This document shows, in pieces, positions 51,102-59,030 of a stretch of 64,000 nt of DNA (positions are counted from its first letter, which is position 1; each line of letters opens with the position of its first letter). This DNA comes from Peribacillus huizhouensis (GTDB taxonomy: Bacteria; Bacillota; Bacilli; Bacillales; DSM-1321). Below the pieces are notes generated by a model that was given only the letters and a program-made list of their open reading frames with translations, was not told where the DNA came from and did not search any database. The stretch is from positions 124,001-188,000 of the forward strand of contig NZ_JACJHX010000003.1 of the NCBI RefSeq assembly GCF_014138605.1, in the 5' to 3' direction. The position numbers were made by a program, and so were the translations under genes.

Positions 51102-51458
51102 GATTTATCGTTATTTTCCTCTTTTAGTTCGATAGAATAAAATACAGCTTTAGAAAAAAGCAATATTAACAGTTTCTCTCAAATACATATGTAACAGCAA
51201 ATGAAGAAACGTCATTTTAAAAAAGTTTGATTAAAATGGCGTTTTTTTTATTATATTTGATCAATTTTAATATCGATCTCAACTTAAAATGGTAATTTTT
51301 TTCAATTCCTCTTGGGATTCTTCCTCATACAGATAGGTAAGGGTTTGAATAATTTAAGGGCACGACAAACGTATATCATAGGCTTCAATTCTAAGCAATA
51401 GAGTTCGTTAACTGGTTAAGGGTGTGTTATCCTTTTTTGGGAAAGGGATGATGATGAA
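51102..51458. other. Gene-free spacer
   Basis: AAACGTCATTTTAAAA and TTAAAATGGCGTTTTTTT (51208-51248) make a terminator-like hairpin that probably ends the zinT transcript. Nothing else recognisable apart from the ribosome site of the next gene. Confidence 0.5.
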
Positions 51459-51743
51459 ATGGTTAAGGAAATTCAACTAAATGATACGAAAATCAAAATC
51501 ACACAATATGAAGAGAAAAAAGAAAAAAACGGAATTCGAATTTCGGTAACTTTTTATGTTACAAGTGACGACTACCATGACATAACAACACTTCTTTATA
51601 AAGGAACATTTGATGTAATAGTACCTGAGAAACATCTTGAGTTCCGCGGAACGATCCAAGAATATTCAACATCTATTACAAATCTATACGAAAAAGGACA
51701 AATTGGCGAATTTAAACTGACTTTAAAAGAAGGAACAAAATAG
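51459..51743 (+). CDS. DUF3219 (YkvR-like) protein
   Basis: A 94-residue cytosolic beta-rich protein. The sequence (EIQLNDTKIKITQYEEKK, IRISVTFYVTSDDYHDITTL, YKGTFDVIVPEKHLEFRGTI) matches the small YkvR/DUF3219 family of Bacillus, function unknown. GGGATGATGAA precedes the ATG. The next gene starts 19 bases after its stop, so both are probably in one operon. Confidence 0.8.
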   Translation: MVKEIQLNDTKIKITQYEEKKEKNGIRISVTFYVTSDDYHDITTLLYKGTFDVIVPEKHLEFRGTIQEYSTSITNLYEKGQIGEFKLTLKEGTK

Positions 51744-51762
51744 AAAAGGGGAATTTCATTTT

Positions 51763-52713
51763 ATGAAATTAAGCATTTTAGATCAATCTCCTATTTCAAC
51801 TAATCAAGCGGCACACGATGCACTACAGGAATCAATGAAACTTGCAAGAATAGGGGAGACATTAGGATATTCACGTTATTGGATTGCTGAACATCATGCA
51901 TTGCCAGGGCTTGCATGCTCCGCACCCGAGGTGATGTTAGGTTATATTGGAGCAAACACAAAAAATATACGAATTGGCTCTGGGGCGGTTTTATTGCCAT
52001 ATTATAAGCCATATAAAGTGGCAGAAACCTATAACTTGTTATCCACTCTATTTCCAAATCGGATTGATGTGGGGATCGGGAGGGCACCGGGTGGTCCTGC
52101 TGAAGCATCAAATGCATTATCAGACAACTATTTGCAAAATGTCTATAAAATTCCTGATTTGGTAAAAGAATTAATTAAATACATAGATAATGAGGAGTCC
52201 ATATTACCGGCTTCTCCGTTGCCGCAAATAAGTCCTGAACTTTGGATGCTAGGAACGAGTAAAAAAAGTGCAAATTTTGCAGCGGAAAATGGTTTAGCTT
52301 ATTGTTTCGGAAAATTTATGAGTGATGAAAACGGAGAAGATATCATCAAAGAATATCGTCATTCATTTCAACCAAGAAAAAAAGGCCAAAAACCTTACGT
52401 CATTATGGCTTTATCAGTAATTTGCGCAGAAACTACTCAAAAAGCAGAGGAAATTGCCTTAAGTTCGATTGTTTGGCAATTGCAAAACGAGAATAGAGAA
52501 GGGAACCAAGGTGTTCCTTCTGTCGATGAAGCAAAAGAATTTCAATTAAATCTACGTGATCAAGAGTCAATTGAAAGAATAAAAAAGAAAATGATTATAG
52601 GTAATCCGAATGAGGTAAAAAGTAAGCTTTTAAAGATTCAATCCCATGTATTAGCAGATGAAATCATGATTGTAACCATCACTTATTCACCAAGGCTTTA
52701 TTTCCGCTTTTAG
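51763..52713 (+). CDS. Luciferase-like (LLM class) flavin-dependent oxidoreductase, C-terminally truncated
   Basis: A 316-residue FMN-dependent TIM-barrel enzyme: MKLSILDQSPISTNQAAHDA, RYWIAEHHALPGLACSAPEV, RIGSGAVLLPYYKPYKVAET and VGIGRAPGGPAEAS are standard for the YceB/YhbW group. The protein follows the family to ADEIMIVTITYS and then leaves it with PRLYFRF and a stop, 10-20 residues short. Those last codons are antisense to the convergent gene at 52679-53065. A deletion has joined the 3' ends of both genes. Activity may survive because the loss is small. Confidence 0.85.
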   Translation: MKLSILDQSPISTNQAAHDALQESMKLARIGETLGYSRYWIAEHHALPGLACSAPEVMLGYIGANTKNIRIGSGAVLLPYYKPYKVAETYNLLSTLFPNRIDVGIGRAPGGPAEASNALSDNYLQNVYKIPDLVKELIKYIDNEESILPASPLPQISPELWMLGTSKKSANFAAENGLAYCFGKFMSDENGEDIIKEYRHSFQPRKKGQKPYVIMALSVICAETTQKAEEIALSSIVWQLQNENREGNQGVPSVDEAKEFQLNLRDQESIERIKKKMIIGNPNEVKSKLLKIQSHVLADEIMIVTITYSPRLYFRF

Positions 52714-53065
52714 CCGCATCTACAATTTTCCCCGCAATAACAATATGATCCTTGAGCAAATCCGTAAGTTTGTTCCCAGCTTTCTCTCCGTATACTGGCT
52801 TTACAGAATTACCAATATCCTCCTGATTTTTCAGAAGCCTAGTCAGTACCTGTTTTTGATCCTTCGCTCCTGCTGTTGTTGCACTTGTAATATAATTACT
52901 TGTCCACAATACATGATCCATCCAAAGTCTCCTGAATTTATTTTCGAACTTAACCTCAGATTGGCTAATGGGTTGTACCTGCGGTTTAGCATAGGCACTG
53001 GATGTTCCAACCACCATGTTTAGCGGAAATAACAAAATAAATCCTATCAACAATAATTTCTTCAT
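52679..53065 (-). CDS. Secreted protein of unknown function, C-terminally truncated
   Basis: About 128 residues from an ATG at 53065 (GAAGGAGAAGGTTTT ahead): signal peptide KKLLLIGFILLFPLNMVVGT with cleavage after AYA, then a helical domain (NKFRRLWMDHVLWTSNYITS, LLKNQEDIGNSVKPVYGEKA, LTDLLKDHIVIAGKIVDAAK). Bacillus relatives (often mislabelled glycosyltransferase) continue after KSGNKA with a further helix; here the protein ends ALVNK inside the neighbouring oxidoreductase 3' end. So the C-terminus is lost through the same deletion. The domain resembles an all-helical bundle; role unknown. Confidence 0.7.
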   Translation of the reverse strand: MKKLLLIGFILLFPLNMVVGTSSAYAKPQVQPISQSEVKFENKFRRLWMDHVLWTSNYITSATTAGAKDQKQVLTRLLKNQEDIGNSVKPVYGEKAGNKLTDLLKDHIVIAGKIVDAAKSGNKALVNK

Positions 53066-53083
53066 AAAACCTTCTCCTTCCAA

Positions 53084-53461
53084 GGTTAAAAATGTCCTTT
53101 TTAGTATTGATATATGGGATCTTTTTACTCTTATAAATGGTTCTACTTACCTTCTTGATCTGTAAATAAGTGTCTTTAAATGAAAGAGCAAAAGAGTAGT
53201 GATCATTAAAATAACGGGTGTAAAGCTTCAACTGCTGGCGGCTGTTTTTATTGAGCTAACGGATGCTTATCAACATAATTGATCTTCCACAACCGGGCTC
53301 ATATAAAGGTCCATTCAATGGAATATGGTTTATTCCTTTGAACGGGCTTTGGTTGTATTTTATAAAAATTGGACAAACTGAAATGTGTTCTTCAAAGTAA
53401 TCATGTATACTTAATTTACGCAATGAATTTTCTAAATTATTAATTTATTATTGGAGGAAAT
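53084..53461. other. Gene-free spacer
   Basis: Holds the divergent promoters of the secreted-protein gene and the VOC gene. TGAATGGACCTTT / AAAGGTCCATTCA-like sequence near 53306-53320 is only partly palindromic. No gene seen. Confidence 0.35.
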
Positions 53462-53833
53462 ATGAAACTAGGTGCATTCTCAGTAAGTTTAAGTGTAAAA
53501 GACATTAACAAATCAAAATCATTTTACGAGAATCTAGGATTTCAAGTGTTTGGAGGGGATATTACCCAAAATTGGCTCATTATGAAGAATGAAAGTTGCA
53601 TAATCGGTCTGTTCCAAGGAATGTTTGAAAAGAATATTCTTACTTTTAATCCAGGTTGGAATGAAAATGCCGAAAATCTCAATTCATTTACGGACATTAG
53701 GGATATTCAGAAACAACTTAAAGCAAAAGGAATTAAAATGCTGTCTGAAGCGGATGAAACAAGCGAAGGTCCTGCAAGTTTTACAATTGAAGATCCTGAT
53801 GGTAATCCGATTCTTGTAGATCAACACAGATAA
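53462..53833 (+). CDS. VOC family (glyoxalase-like) protein
   Basis: A 123-residue vicinal-oxygen-chelate protein with two beta-alpha-beta-beta-beta repeats: [20 protein letters not shown] begins the first, and [19 protein letters not shown] ends the second (DPDGN in place of DPDGH/N). Such proteins act as glyoxalases, dioxygenases or antibiotic-binding proteins; the missing metal-binding pattern is hard to judge, so no substrate is assigned. TGGAGGAAAT precedes the ATG. Single-gene unit. Confidence 0.85.
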   Translation: MKLGAFSVSLSVKDINKSKSFYENLGFQVFGGDITQNWLIMKNESCIIGLFQGMFEKNILTFNPGWNENAENLNSFTDIRDIQKQLKAKGIKMLSEADETSEGPASFTIEDPDGNPILVDQHR

Positions 53834-53876
53834 AATAAAGGATGGACTGGGAACATAAAATTAATCTTCAATTATT

Positions 53877-53916
53877 AAAGAATCTATTTGATACTGAATG
53901 GGTTCTTTTATTTTGC
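53877..53916 (+). terminator. Terminator after the VOC gene
   Basis: AAAGAATC and GGTTCTTT, with TATTTGATACTGAA between, form a modest stem followed by TATTTTG. Confidence 0.5.
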
Positions 53917-54086
53917 CCTCATAATGATGGGCTACTTAATTTTCAAGCCAACCCTTATGGATGTACCAACAACTATAATATTTATTCAAGAAAAGGGAGT
54001 ATTTCTTAAATAAGAACTTCACTTCTTGTGTTAAGCAAAAATCAATAACTTCTTAATTATACAACCAATCTTTTTATGCATACTCA

Positions 54087-54115
54087 TTGATTGAAGAACA
54101 TTTGTTCTGTTATAA
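54087..54115 (+). promoter_or_regulatory. Promoter with LexA-like box and no evident gene
   Basis: TTGATT (54087-54092), 17 bases, TATAAT (54110-54115); AGAACATTTGTTCT at 54095-54108 fills the spacer and is identical to the box before ispA. Downstream there is only a short frame reading QAIADKYVANRETIRTL, resembling a helix-turn-helix of a recombinase-type protein, before a TGA at 54237. The original SOS-controlled gene may be lost. Confidence 0.5.
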
Positions 54116-54483
54116 TTATCCTATAAACATAAAATGAGAACGGGTCGAAAACTAACAACCATCCATTCTGTATACTCAAACCGTTCAGGCCATCGCGGAT
54201 AAGTATGTGGCGAATCGTGAAACCATTCGAACACTGTGAAAAAAAGATAAAAAAGCAAATTCCCCTTGGCGAAGAAAGTCATATTTTTTGTAACAATCGG
54301 GTACTTTTCTGAACCTCTTGGGTTATGTGACTGTTTAAACGAAGAGTATATAAATGAACATGATGTAGGGGAAAATACTTTTCTACTTCTAAATAATTTT
54401 GTGTTACTTTTTCAAAAGAAAAGGAAATTAGGAATTCTTTGTGGAATGGAATGTAGTAAAGTGAAAGCAAAAAGGAGAAGCAT

Positions 54484-54759
54484 ATGTGCCGAAACATTAG
54501 AACCTTATTTAATTTCGATCCACCAGCTACCGATGAAGAGATTCACGCAGCATCTCTTCAGTACGTCAGAAAGATAACGGGCTATAACAAACCTTCAAAG
54601 GCGAACGAGGAGGCATTTTTTCATGCAGTCAATGAGATAGCATTGGTTTCTAGGAACTTATTGAATACACTGGAAACGAGTGCTGAACCTCGCAATCGTG
54701 AGGTCGAAGCTGAGAGAGCTCGTGCTAGAGCAGCTAAAAGGTTTGGAACGAATGAGTGA
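54484..54759 (+). CDS. DUF2277 domain protein
   Basis: A 91-residue protein starting MCRNIRTLFNFDPPATDEEI, the DUF2277 signature found in many bacteria; the remainder (LQYVRKITGYNKPSKANEEA, EVEAERARARAAKRFG) is helical and basic at the end. AAAGGAGAAGCAT precedes the ATG. Function unknown; homologues often sit near SRPBCC (AHSA1) and DUF1801-type genes, as here with an SRPBCC gene 72 bases downstream. Confidence 0.88.
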   Translation: MCRNIRTLFNFDPPATDEEIHAASLQYVRKITGYNKPSKANEEAFFHAVNEIALVSRNLLNTLETSAEPRNREVEAERARARAAKRFGTNE

Positions 54760-54831
54760 GGACTAAAGAATAGAGTTAAAGAATTGAAAGCGAAAAAGAA
54801 AGAACATTATATGACATAAAGGAGTATTTAA

Positions 54832-55329
54832 ATGAACAACTATTCAACAACCACTTTAACAATGATAAGAAATTTTGATGTAGCACCTGAAAAAGTTTTT
54901 GACGCATGGTTGAACAGTGAGATGATGAGAAAATGGTTCTTTACATTGGAAGGGACGAATAAAGTGGCACAAAATAATCCTCAAGTAGGTGGCACTTGGG
55001 AAATTGTTGACCATCGAGGTGGAAAAGATTATCGAGCAATAGGGGAATATCTTGAAATTGATCCTCCAACAAAATTAGTGTTTACATTTAAAATGCCACA
55101 ATTCAGCGAAACAGAAGATACGATTACTGTGGAGCTAAAAGAACTTCAACAAGGCACTGAAATGACATTTTCACAAATCATCATCGTTCCTCATGAAGAA
55201 AATTGGACAGAATCTGATATTGAAAAAGCTCTTGGAGAGTATCACGATGGATCTGAACATGGGTGGAATTTAATGTTCATGGGACTTAAGGAATTAGTTG
55301 AGACAGGGAAGATTAGCTATACAGGCTAA
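54832..55329 (+). CDS. SRPBCC domain (AHSA1-like) protein
   Basis: A 165-residue AHSA1-type protein: MIRNFDVAPEKVFDAWLNSE, MMRKWFFTLEGTNKVAQNNP, GEYLEIDPPTKLVFTFKMP and the C-terminal GWNLMFMGLKELVETG. This is a ligand-binding helix-grip fold without known reaction. AAAGGAGTATTTAA precedes the ATG, and it is probably transcribed with the DUF2277 gene. A terminator follows at 55374. Confidence 0.9.
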   Translation: MNNYSTTTLTMIRNFDVAPEKVFDAWLNSEMMRKWFFTLEGTNKVAQNNPQVGGTWEIVDHRGGKDYRAIGEYLEIDPPTKLVFTFKMPQFSETEDTITVELKELQQGTEMTFSQIIIVPHEENWTESDIEKALGEYHDGSEHGWNLMFMGLKELVETGKISYTG

Positions 55330-55373
55330 AATAGATGAAAGTAGTGTCAGTGTACTAGAAGTTGACAAACGGG

Positions 55374-55408
55374 TAGCGTTTCTACAATATGTGGAGACGC
55401 TTTTTTAT
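55374..55408 (+). terminator. Terminator after the SRPBCC gene
   Basis: AGCGTTTCTACA and TGTGGAGACGCT pair around ATA, followed by TTTTTTATT. Confidence 0.85.
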
Positions 55409-55476
55409 TAACTGGTTTATTTCGGAATAATAGTTTTTGATTTAATCTTAAAGAATTTTGGTAGAGGTGATTTTCG

Positions 55477-55944
55477 ATGAAAAAATGGACAAAAGACATA
55501 GAAATAAACGCTCCAATTGAACAGGTTTGGAAGTTTCTTGATGGTTCTTTAGAAAATATGCAAGAAATTATGCCTCAAGTTGTCGAACACAAGCCTATTA
55601 AAATAACTGAAGAAGTGGTTGGGAGTATATACCGCCAAAGTTATCGAGAAGGAAAACGAGTAGAAGAGTATGATGTAGAAACATTAGAATATTCGAATGA
55701 ACCTAATAAGAAAAAGTTAAAAGTCGGTTTTACTCTTGCTAATATGTTTGAAATTACCGCTTTTTATGAATTAAATAAAATAAATGATAATAAGACTTTA
55801 TTAAAATATACAGTGACCAATCGCCCGTTAAAGTGGATTGTGAAATTATTTTTATTGTTTGCTACTGAAAAAGTGGTCGTTGAATTTTTAGAACGTGTCA
55901 AAAATGTAGCCGAGTCCCAAACATATAAAGGAACATTTGGTTAA
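55477..55944 (+). CDS. SRPBCC family protein (polyketide cyclase-like)
   Basis: A 155-residue helix-grip protein of a different SRPBCC subgroup: KDIEINAPIEQVWKFLDGSL, a central beta sheet (VVGSIYRQSYREGKRVEEYD) and a C-terminal helix (ATEKVVVEFLERVKNVAESQ). AGAGGTGATTTTCG precedes the ATG. It is the fourth SRPBCC protein in the window. No partner genes suggest a ligand. It ends at a strong terminator (55964). Confidence 0.85.
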   Translation: MKKWTKDIEINAPIEQVWKFLDGSLENMQEIMPQVVEHKPIKITEEVVGSIYRQSYREGKRVEEYDVETLEYSNEPNKKKLKVGFTLANMFEITAFYELNKINDNKTLLKYTVTNRPLKWIVKLFLLFATEKVVVEFLERVKNVAESQTYKGTFG

Positions 55945-55963
55945 CGTCTTAACCGACATCAAT

Positions 55964-56007
55964 CTCCCCCCTCTCTCGTTCGCCGATAAGAGGGGGTCTT
56001 TTTTTAC
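55964..56007 (+). terminator. Terminator after the second SRPBCC gene
   Basis: CTCCCCCCTCT and AGAGGGGGTC form a GC-rich stem, followed by TTTTTTTAC. Confidence 0.9.
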
Positions 56008-56029
56008 AAAACAAATAAGACGTTAGTAC

Positions 56030-56195
56030 GCCACCATTTACCATGATGGATCGCTCCTGTAGCACGCTACACTCGCCTAATCACAATGGTGGCGGAGCGA
56101 GCCTGACTTTGAAGTCCTTTCTTAATATAAATACGTATATCTGCAAAGTAGATTGTCTAGATTAGTAAGTTGCGAAGCCTTGTCCCCATGTCTGC
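56030..56195 (+). repeat. Interspersed structured element, copy C
   Basis: GCCACCATT (56031-56039) pairs with AATGGTGGC (56086-56094) across TAGCACGCTACACTCGCCTA. In the loop CGCTCC (56051-56056) can pair with GGAGCG just after the stem, which would make a pseudoknot. GTAGATTGTC and GATTAGTAAGTTGCGAAGCC, TTGTCCCCATGTC close the unit. Same block order as copies A and B. Confidence 0.75.
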
Positions 56196-56297
56196 ATACA
56201 GATAAATTGAAAAAAATTGAATTATTTTCAAACCGTTTGGCAGTTTGTCTCGTTACCTATAGTATAAACAGATTTTTCTGAAAGGAGAGTAGAGGGT

Positions 56298-57074
56298 GTG
56301 AAGAAAAAGGTCATTTTTGTTGGGTGCATAGTATGTATGCTTGTGTTGTTAGGATTTTCAACAGTAATGGAATCTAAATGGCATCCTGCAAAGAACGATG
56401 TTGTAAAAGTATATGGACCAGGTGGACCGCTTGGACCAATGAAGGAGTTGGCAGATCGTTTTACGGATGAAACGGGGATCAAAGTCGAAGTAACTGCGGG
56501 CCCTGAAGTAAAATGGATAGATCAAGCCAAACAGGATGCTGATATTATTTACGGCGGATCTGAGTATATGTTGACGGATTTCATACTTAAACATCCGGGG
56601 ATTATTAATGAAAAAACTCGTACTGAATTGTATTCGCGAGCGGCTGGAATTTTAGTTAGAAAAGGAAATCCAAAACAGATACAAACATTGGAAGATTTAA
56701 CGAAAAACGGTGTGAAGATTGTAGATGTGAATGGAGCAGGGCAACTTGGTCTTTGGGAGGACTTGGCAGGAAGGAAAGGGCTTATTTCTGGGATTAGCAA
56801 GAATATTGTGATATCAGTAGAGTCGAGCGCTGAAGCTATCGAACTTTGGAAGAAGAATTCTAAATATGATGCTTGGATTACATATGAATCTTGGCATTAT
56901 CGTCTAACAGATGTGACAGAACTGGTTCAGCTTCCAGATGAAGAAAAACTTTATCGAGGAACACCGATAAGTATAACAAGCAAGACGGACAATAAGAAAG
57001 AAGCTAAACAATTTATTGAATATTTAAAATCAGAAGCCTCTCATCAAGTGTTTCAAAAATGGGGCTGGAAGTGA
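56298..57074 (+). CDS. AcfC-like periplasmic-type substrate-binding protein
   Basis: A 258-residue exported binding protein (solute-binding fold type II, molybdate/sulfate-like). It has an N-terminal hydrophobic segment (VIFVGCIVCMLVLLGFSTVM) without a clear lipobox, then VKVYGPGGPLGPMKELADRF, VTAGPEVKWIDQAKQDADII, KTRTELYSRAAGILVRKGNP and EAKQFIEYLKSEASHQVFQK. These match the AcfC (accessory colonisation factor) family. The GTG at 56298 follows AAAGGAGAG. No ABC permease is adjacent. It is the first gene of a unit with a lipoprotein, sigma factor and anti-sigma factor. Confidence 0.85.
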   Translation: MKKKVIFVGCIVCMLVLLGFSTVMESKWHPAKNDVVKVYGPGGPLGPMKELADRFTDETGIKVEVTAGPEVKWIDQAKQDADIIYGGSEYMLTDFILKHPGIINEKTRTELYSRAAGILVRKGNPKQIQTLEDLTKNGVKIVDVNGAGQLGLWEDLAGRKGLISGISKNIVISVESSAEAIELWKKNSKYDAWITYESWHYRLTDVTELVQLPDEEKLYRGTPISITSKTDNKKEAKQFIEYLKSEASHQVFQKWGWK

Positions 57075-57088
57075 AGGAGTGGAGTTAA

Positions 57089-57562
57089 ATGAAGAATAAA
57101 TGGATGTTTATGTTAACGATTGTTGCAAGTGTACTGTTTTTAGCAGCCTGTGGCAATGATACGAAAGATTCTGCTACGGAAGATCAAGCGGTTACTACCA
57201 CAGCTGATGAGACGACACCGAGTCTGAAATTATTGGAAAATGAAAAAGTAGGAAAGTACTTGGCTGATTCGAAAGAAATGGCACTGTACTATTTTAAAAA
57301 GGATGAACAAGGAAAAAGCAGCTGTTCGGGTGAGTGTTTGGAAAATTGGCCACCGTTTTTGGAACAGGATTTTAATGTACCAGAAGGCTTTGACAAAAAA
57401 GATTTTGGAACAATTAAAAGAGAGGATACTGGTGCAGAACAGGTTACCTTCAAAGGATTCCCGCTCTACTATTTTGTAAATGATAAGCAAGTAGGCGATG
57501 TCAATGGAGAAGGTGTCAAAGATGTTTGGTATATTGTAAATAATGATACGGTTTTTCCATAA
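57089..57562 (+). CDS. Lipoprotein with Yx(F/Y)xxD-type repeats (COG4315-like)
   Basis: A 157-residue lipoprotein with lipobox LAAC (Cys about 21), a Thr/Asp-rich linker and two repeats of the secreted repeat found in COG4315: EMALYYFKKDEQGKSSCSGE with CLENWPPF, and FKGFPLYYFVNDKQVGDVNG with VKDVWYIV. The Cys pair in SSCSGECLENWP is typical of the group, which has been linked to redox or electron-transfer functions at the cell surface. It begins 14 bases after the AcfC-like gene with GGAGTGGAGTTAA ahead. Confidence 0.88.
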   Translation: MKNKWMFMLTIVASVLFLAACGNDTKDSATEDQAVTTTADETTPSLKLLENEKVGKYLADSKEMALYYFKKDEQGKSSCSGECLENWPPFLEQDFNVPEGFDKKDFGTIKREDTGAEQVTFKGFPLYYFVNDKQVGDVNGEGVKDVWYIVNNDTVFP

Positions 57563-57634
57563 TACGAAAACAAGGGGAATGATCAGACTCGTGATTGTTC
57601 CTGTTGTTCGTTTTCAAAAATTACTTGGCGAGGA

Positions 57635-58201
57635 GTGCAGGTGCGATTGAAAGAAAAACTTGATCAAGAATTAATGGCATTAGTAATTAAAAAGCATCGT
57701 CCTGCTCTGGAAGAACTTTATGACCGCTATATTAAATTAATCTATGGCTTCATTTTTAAATTTACTAATGGAAATGAAGAAAAAACAAAAGAGATTGTGC
57801 AGCTCGTTTTTTTAAAGCTTTGGACGACAAAAAGCAGTTTTAGCCCTGAAAAGGGGAACTTCGTGAATTGGCTGTTAACGGTTACACGGAATGTATGTGT
57901 AGATTATGTTCGTAAAGACAGTATTCATATTCAGAATAACCAACAAATTGGGATGAGTCAGTCAATTGACATAGAGGATCCGAATAATGATATCGAAAAT
58001 GGACTGATTAACAGTGAAATTACGAAAGCCAAAAATAAGTTAAGCAAGCCACAAAAACGACTCATTGATTTATTATATTGGAAAGGGTATTCGCTTACGG
58101 AAATTGCTAAAATTGAAAATGAACCGATTGGAACGATTAAGAGTAGACTTCATCAGTCACTCAAGCAGTTGAAGAAGTATTTGGAAGTAGGTGATTTGTA
58201 A
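57635..58201 (+). CDS. ECF-type RNA polymerase sigma factor
   Basis: A 188-residue sigma-70 family group IV protein: region 2 (LYDRYIKLIYGFIFKFTNGN, VQLVFLKLWTTKSSFSPEKG, WLLTVTRNVCVDYVRKD) and region 4 (LSKPQKRLIDLLYWKGYSLT, EIAKIENEPIGTIKSRLHQS). GTG at 57635 or, better spaced from GAGGAG, GTG at 57641 is the start. It is coupled to the anti-sigma gene (stop TAA directly followed by ATG). By analogy with SigM/SigV/SigK-type pairs it should respond to an envelope signal; targets probably include this operon. Confidence 0.92.
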   Translation: MQVRLKEKLDQELMALVIKKHRPALEELYDRYIKLIYGFIFKFTNGNEEKTKEIVQLVFLKLWTTKSSFSPEKGNFVNWLLTVTRNVCVDYVRKDSIHIQNNQQIGMSQSIDIEDPNNDIENGLINSEITKAKNKLSKPQKRLIDLLYWKGYSLTEIAKIENEPIGTIKSRLHQSLKQLKKYLEVGDL

Positions 58202-58924
58202 ATGAAAAAAGAATGTGATAACCTGCTTTCATTTTTATCAGATGAATTGGAAGAAAAAGAAAAAAAGGCATTCGCAGAACATTTAATTCACTGTTCAGAA
58301 TGCACCAGGGAGTATGATCAAATGACGGAAGCCTGGAATTCATTGAAGTGGGATTTTGAAGAAATGGCTCCCCCTGTTACTCTTAAATCGGAAGTGATGA
58401 ATTTTGTTTTTGAGCAAAATCATGAAAAACCTGTACATAAGGTGAAGCAATGGAGCAGCTTTTTTAGCAGGCAGTTTACACCGATCACTTCAGGACTCTT
58501 TTTGGCTACTCTAGTTTTAGCGATTATCCTGTTTTATTCCAATGTACAGTTAAAAAAAGAACTGCAAGCAACCGATCTACCGGTAAAAGTTAAAACGGCA
58601 TTTTTATTGCAGCCTGCCGATAAAACGGCTGTAAATATGAATACGGCCGGAGCTGCATATATCCTCGAGCAAGGTCATGAAAAAAGTTTAGTCGTACAAA
58701 TTCGGAACTTACCTGCATTACAAGAGTCTGAAGTTTATCAAGTGTGGCTTTTGAATAATGGTAACCGGACGAATGGCGGCACTTTTAAGCCAGATAAAGC
58801 TGGGACAGGGTCATTGACGTACAAGCTGCCAGCAAATAATCAATTCAATCAAATTGGCATTACGAAAGAACCAGATCCAAATGGTACACAGCCGCGAGGT
58901 ATAAAAATAGTTGGATCTTCTTGA
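58202..58924 (+). CDS. Membrane anti-sigma factor (zinc-finger plus RskA domain)
   Basis: A 240-residue protein: N-terminal zinc-binding anti-sigma domain (LSDELEEKEKKAFAEHLIHC, SECTREYDQM; H-x3-C-x2-C pattern), a transmembrane helix (ITSGLFLATLVLAIILFYSN, about 96-115) and an extracytoplasmic anti-sigma-K (RskA)-like domain (QIRNLPALQESEVYQVWLLN, GGTFKPDKAGTGSLTYKLPA). It should hold the ECF sigma factor at the membrane. The extracellular domain shares the cell surface with the lipoprotein and binding protein of the same operon, which may be its sensors or targets. Confidence 0.92.
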   Translation: MKKECDNLLSFLSDELEEKEKKAFAEHLIHCSECTREYDQMTEAWNSLKWDFEEMAPPVTLKSEVMNFVFEQNHEKPVHKVKQWSSFFSRQFTPITSGLFLATLVLAIILFYSNVQLKKELQATDLPVKVKTAFLLQPADKTAVNMNTAGAAYILEQGHEKSLVVQIRNLPALQESEVYQVWLLNNGNRTNGGTFKPDKAGTGSLTYKLPANNQFNQIGITKEPDPNGTQPRGIKIVGSS

Positions 58925-59030
58925 TCATGAGTGAAGGGTTGACTACACACTCTATACATTGTTTACTGTGTCAATTTCACAGTAACAAAATATAGTAGAG
59001 GTGGAGTTCAGCCCTTTTGTTTATTTCCTA
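58925..59030. terminator. Convergent intergenic hairpin
   Basis: AAGGGTTGACTAC and GTGGAGTTCAGCCCTT are imperfect inverted repeats enclosing the smaller TTACTGTG/CACAGTAA stem; T-runs lie on the right. It probably ends both the sigma operon and the bce-type operon. Confidence 0.5.

Noticed and set aside
54266..54577. 103-codon frame starting at TTG
   Set aside because: It overlaps the well-supported DUF2277 gene by 94 bases in another frame, lacks a ribosome site and resembles no protein.
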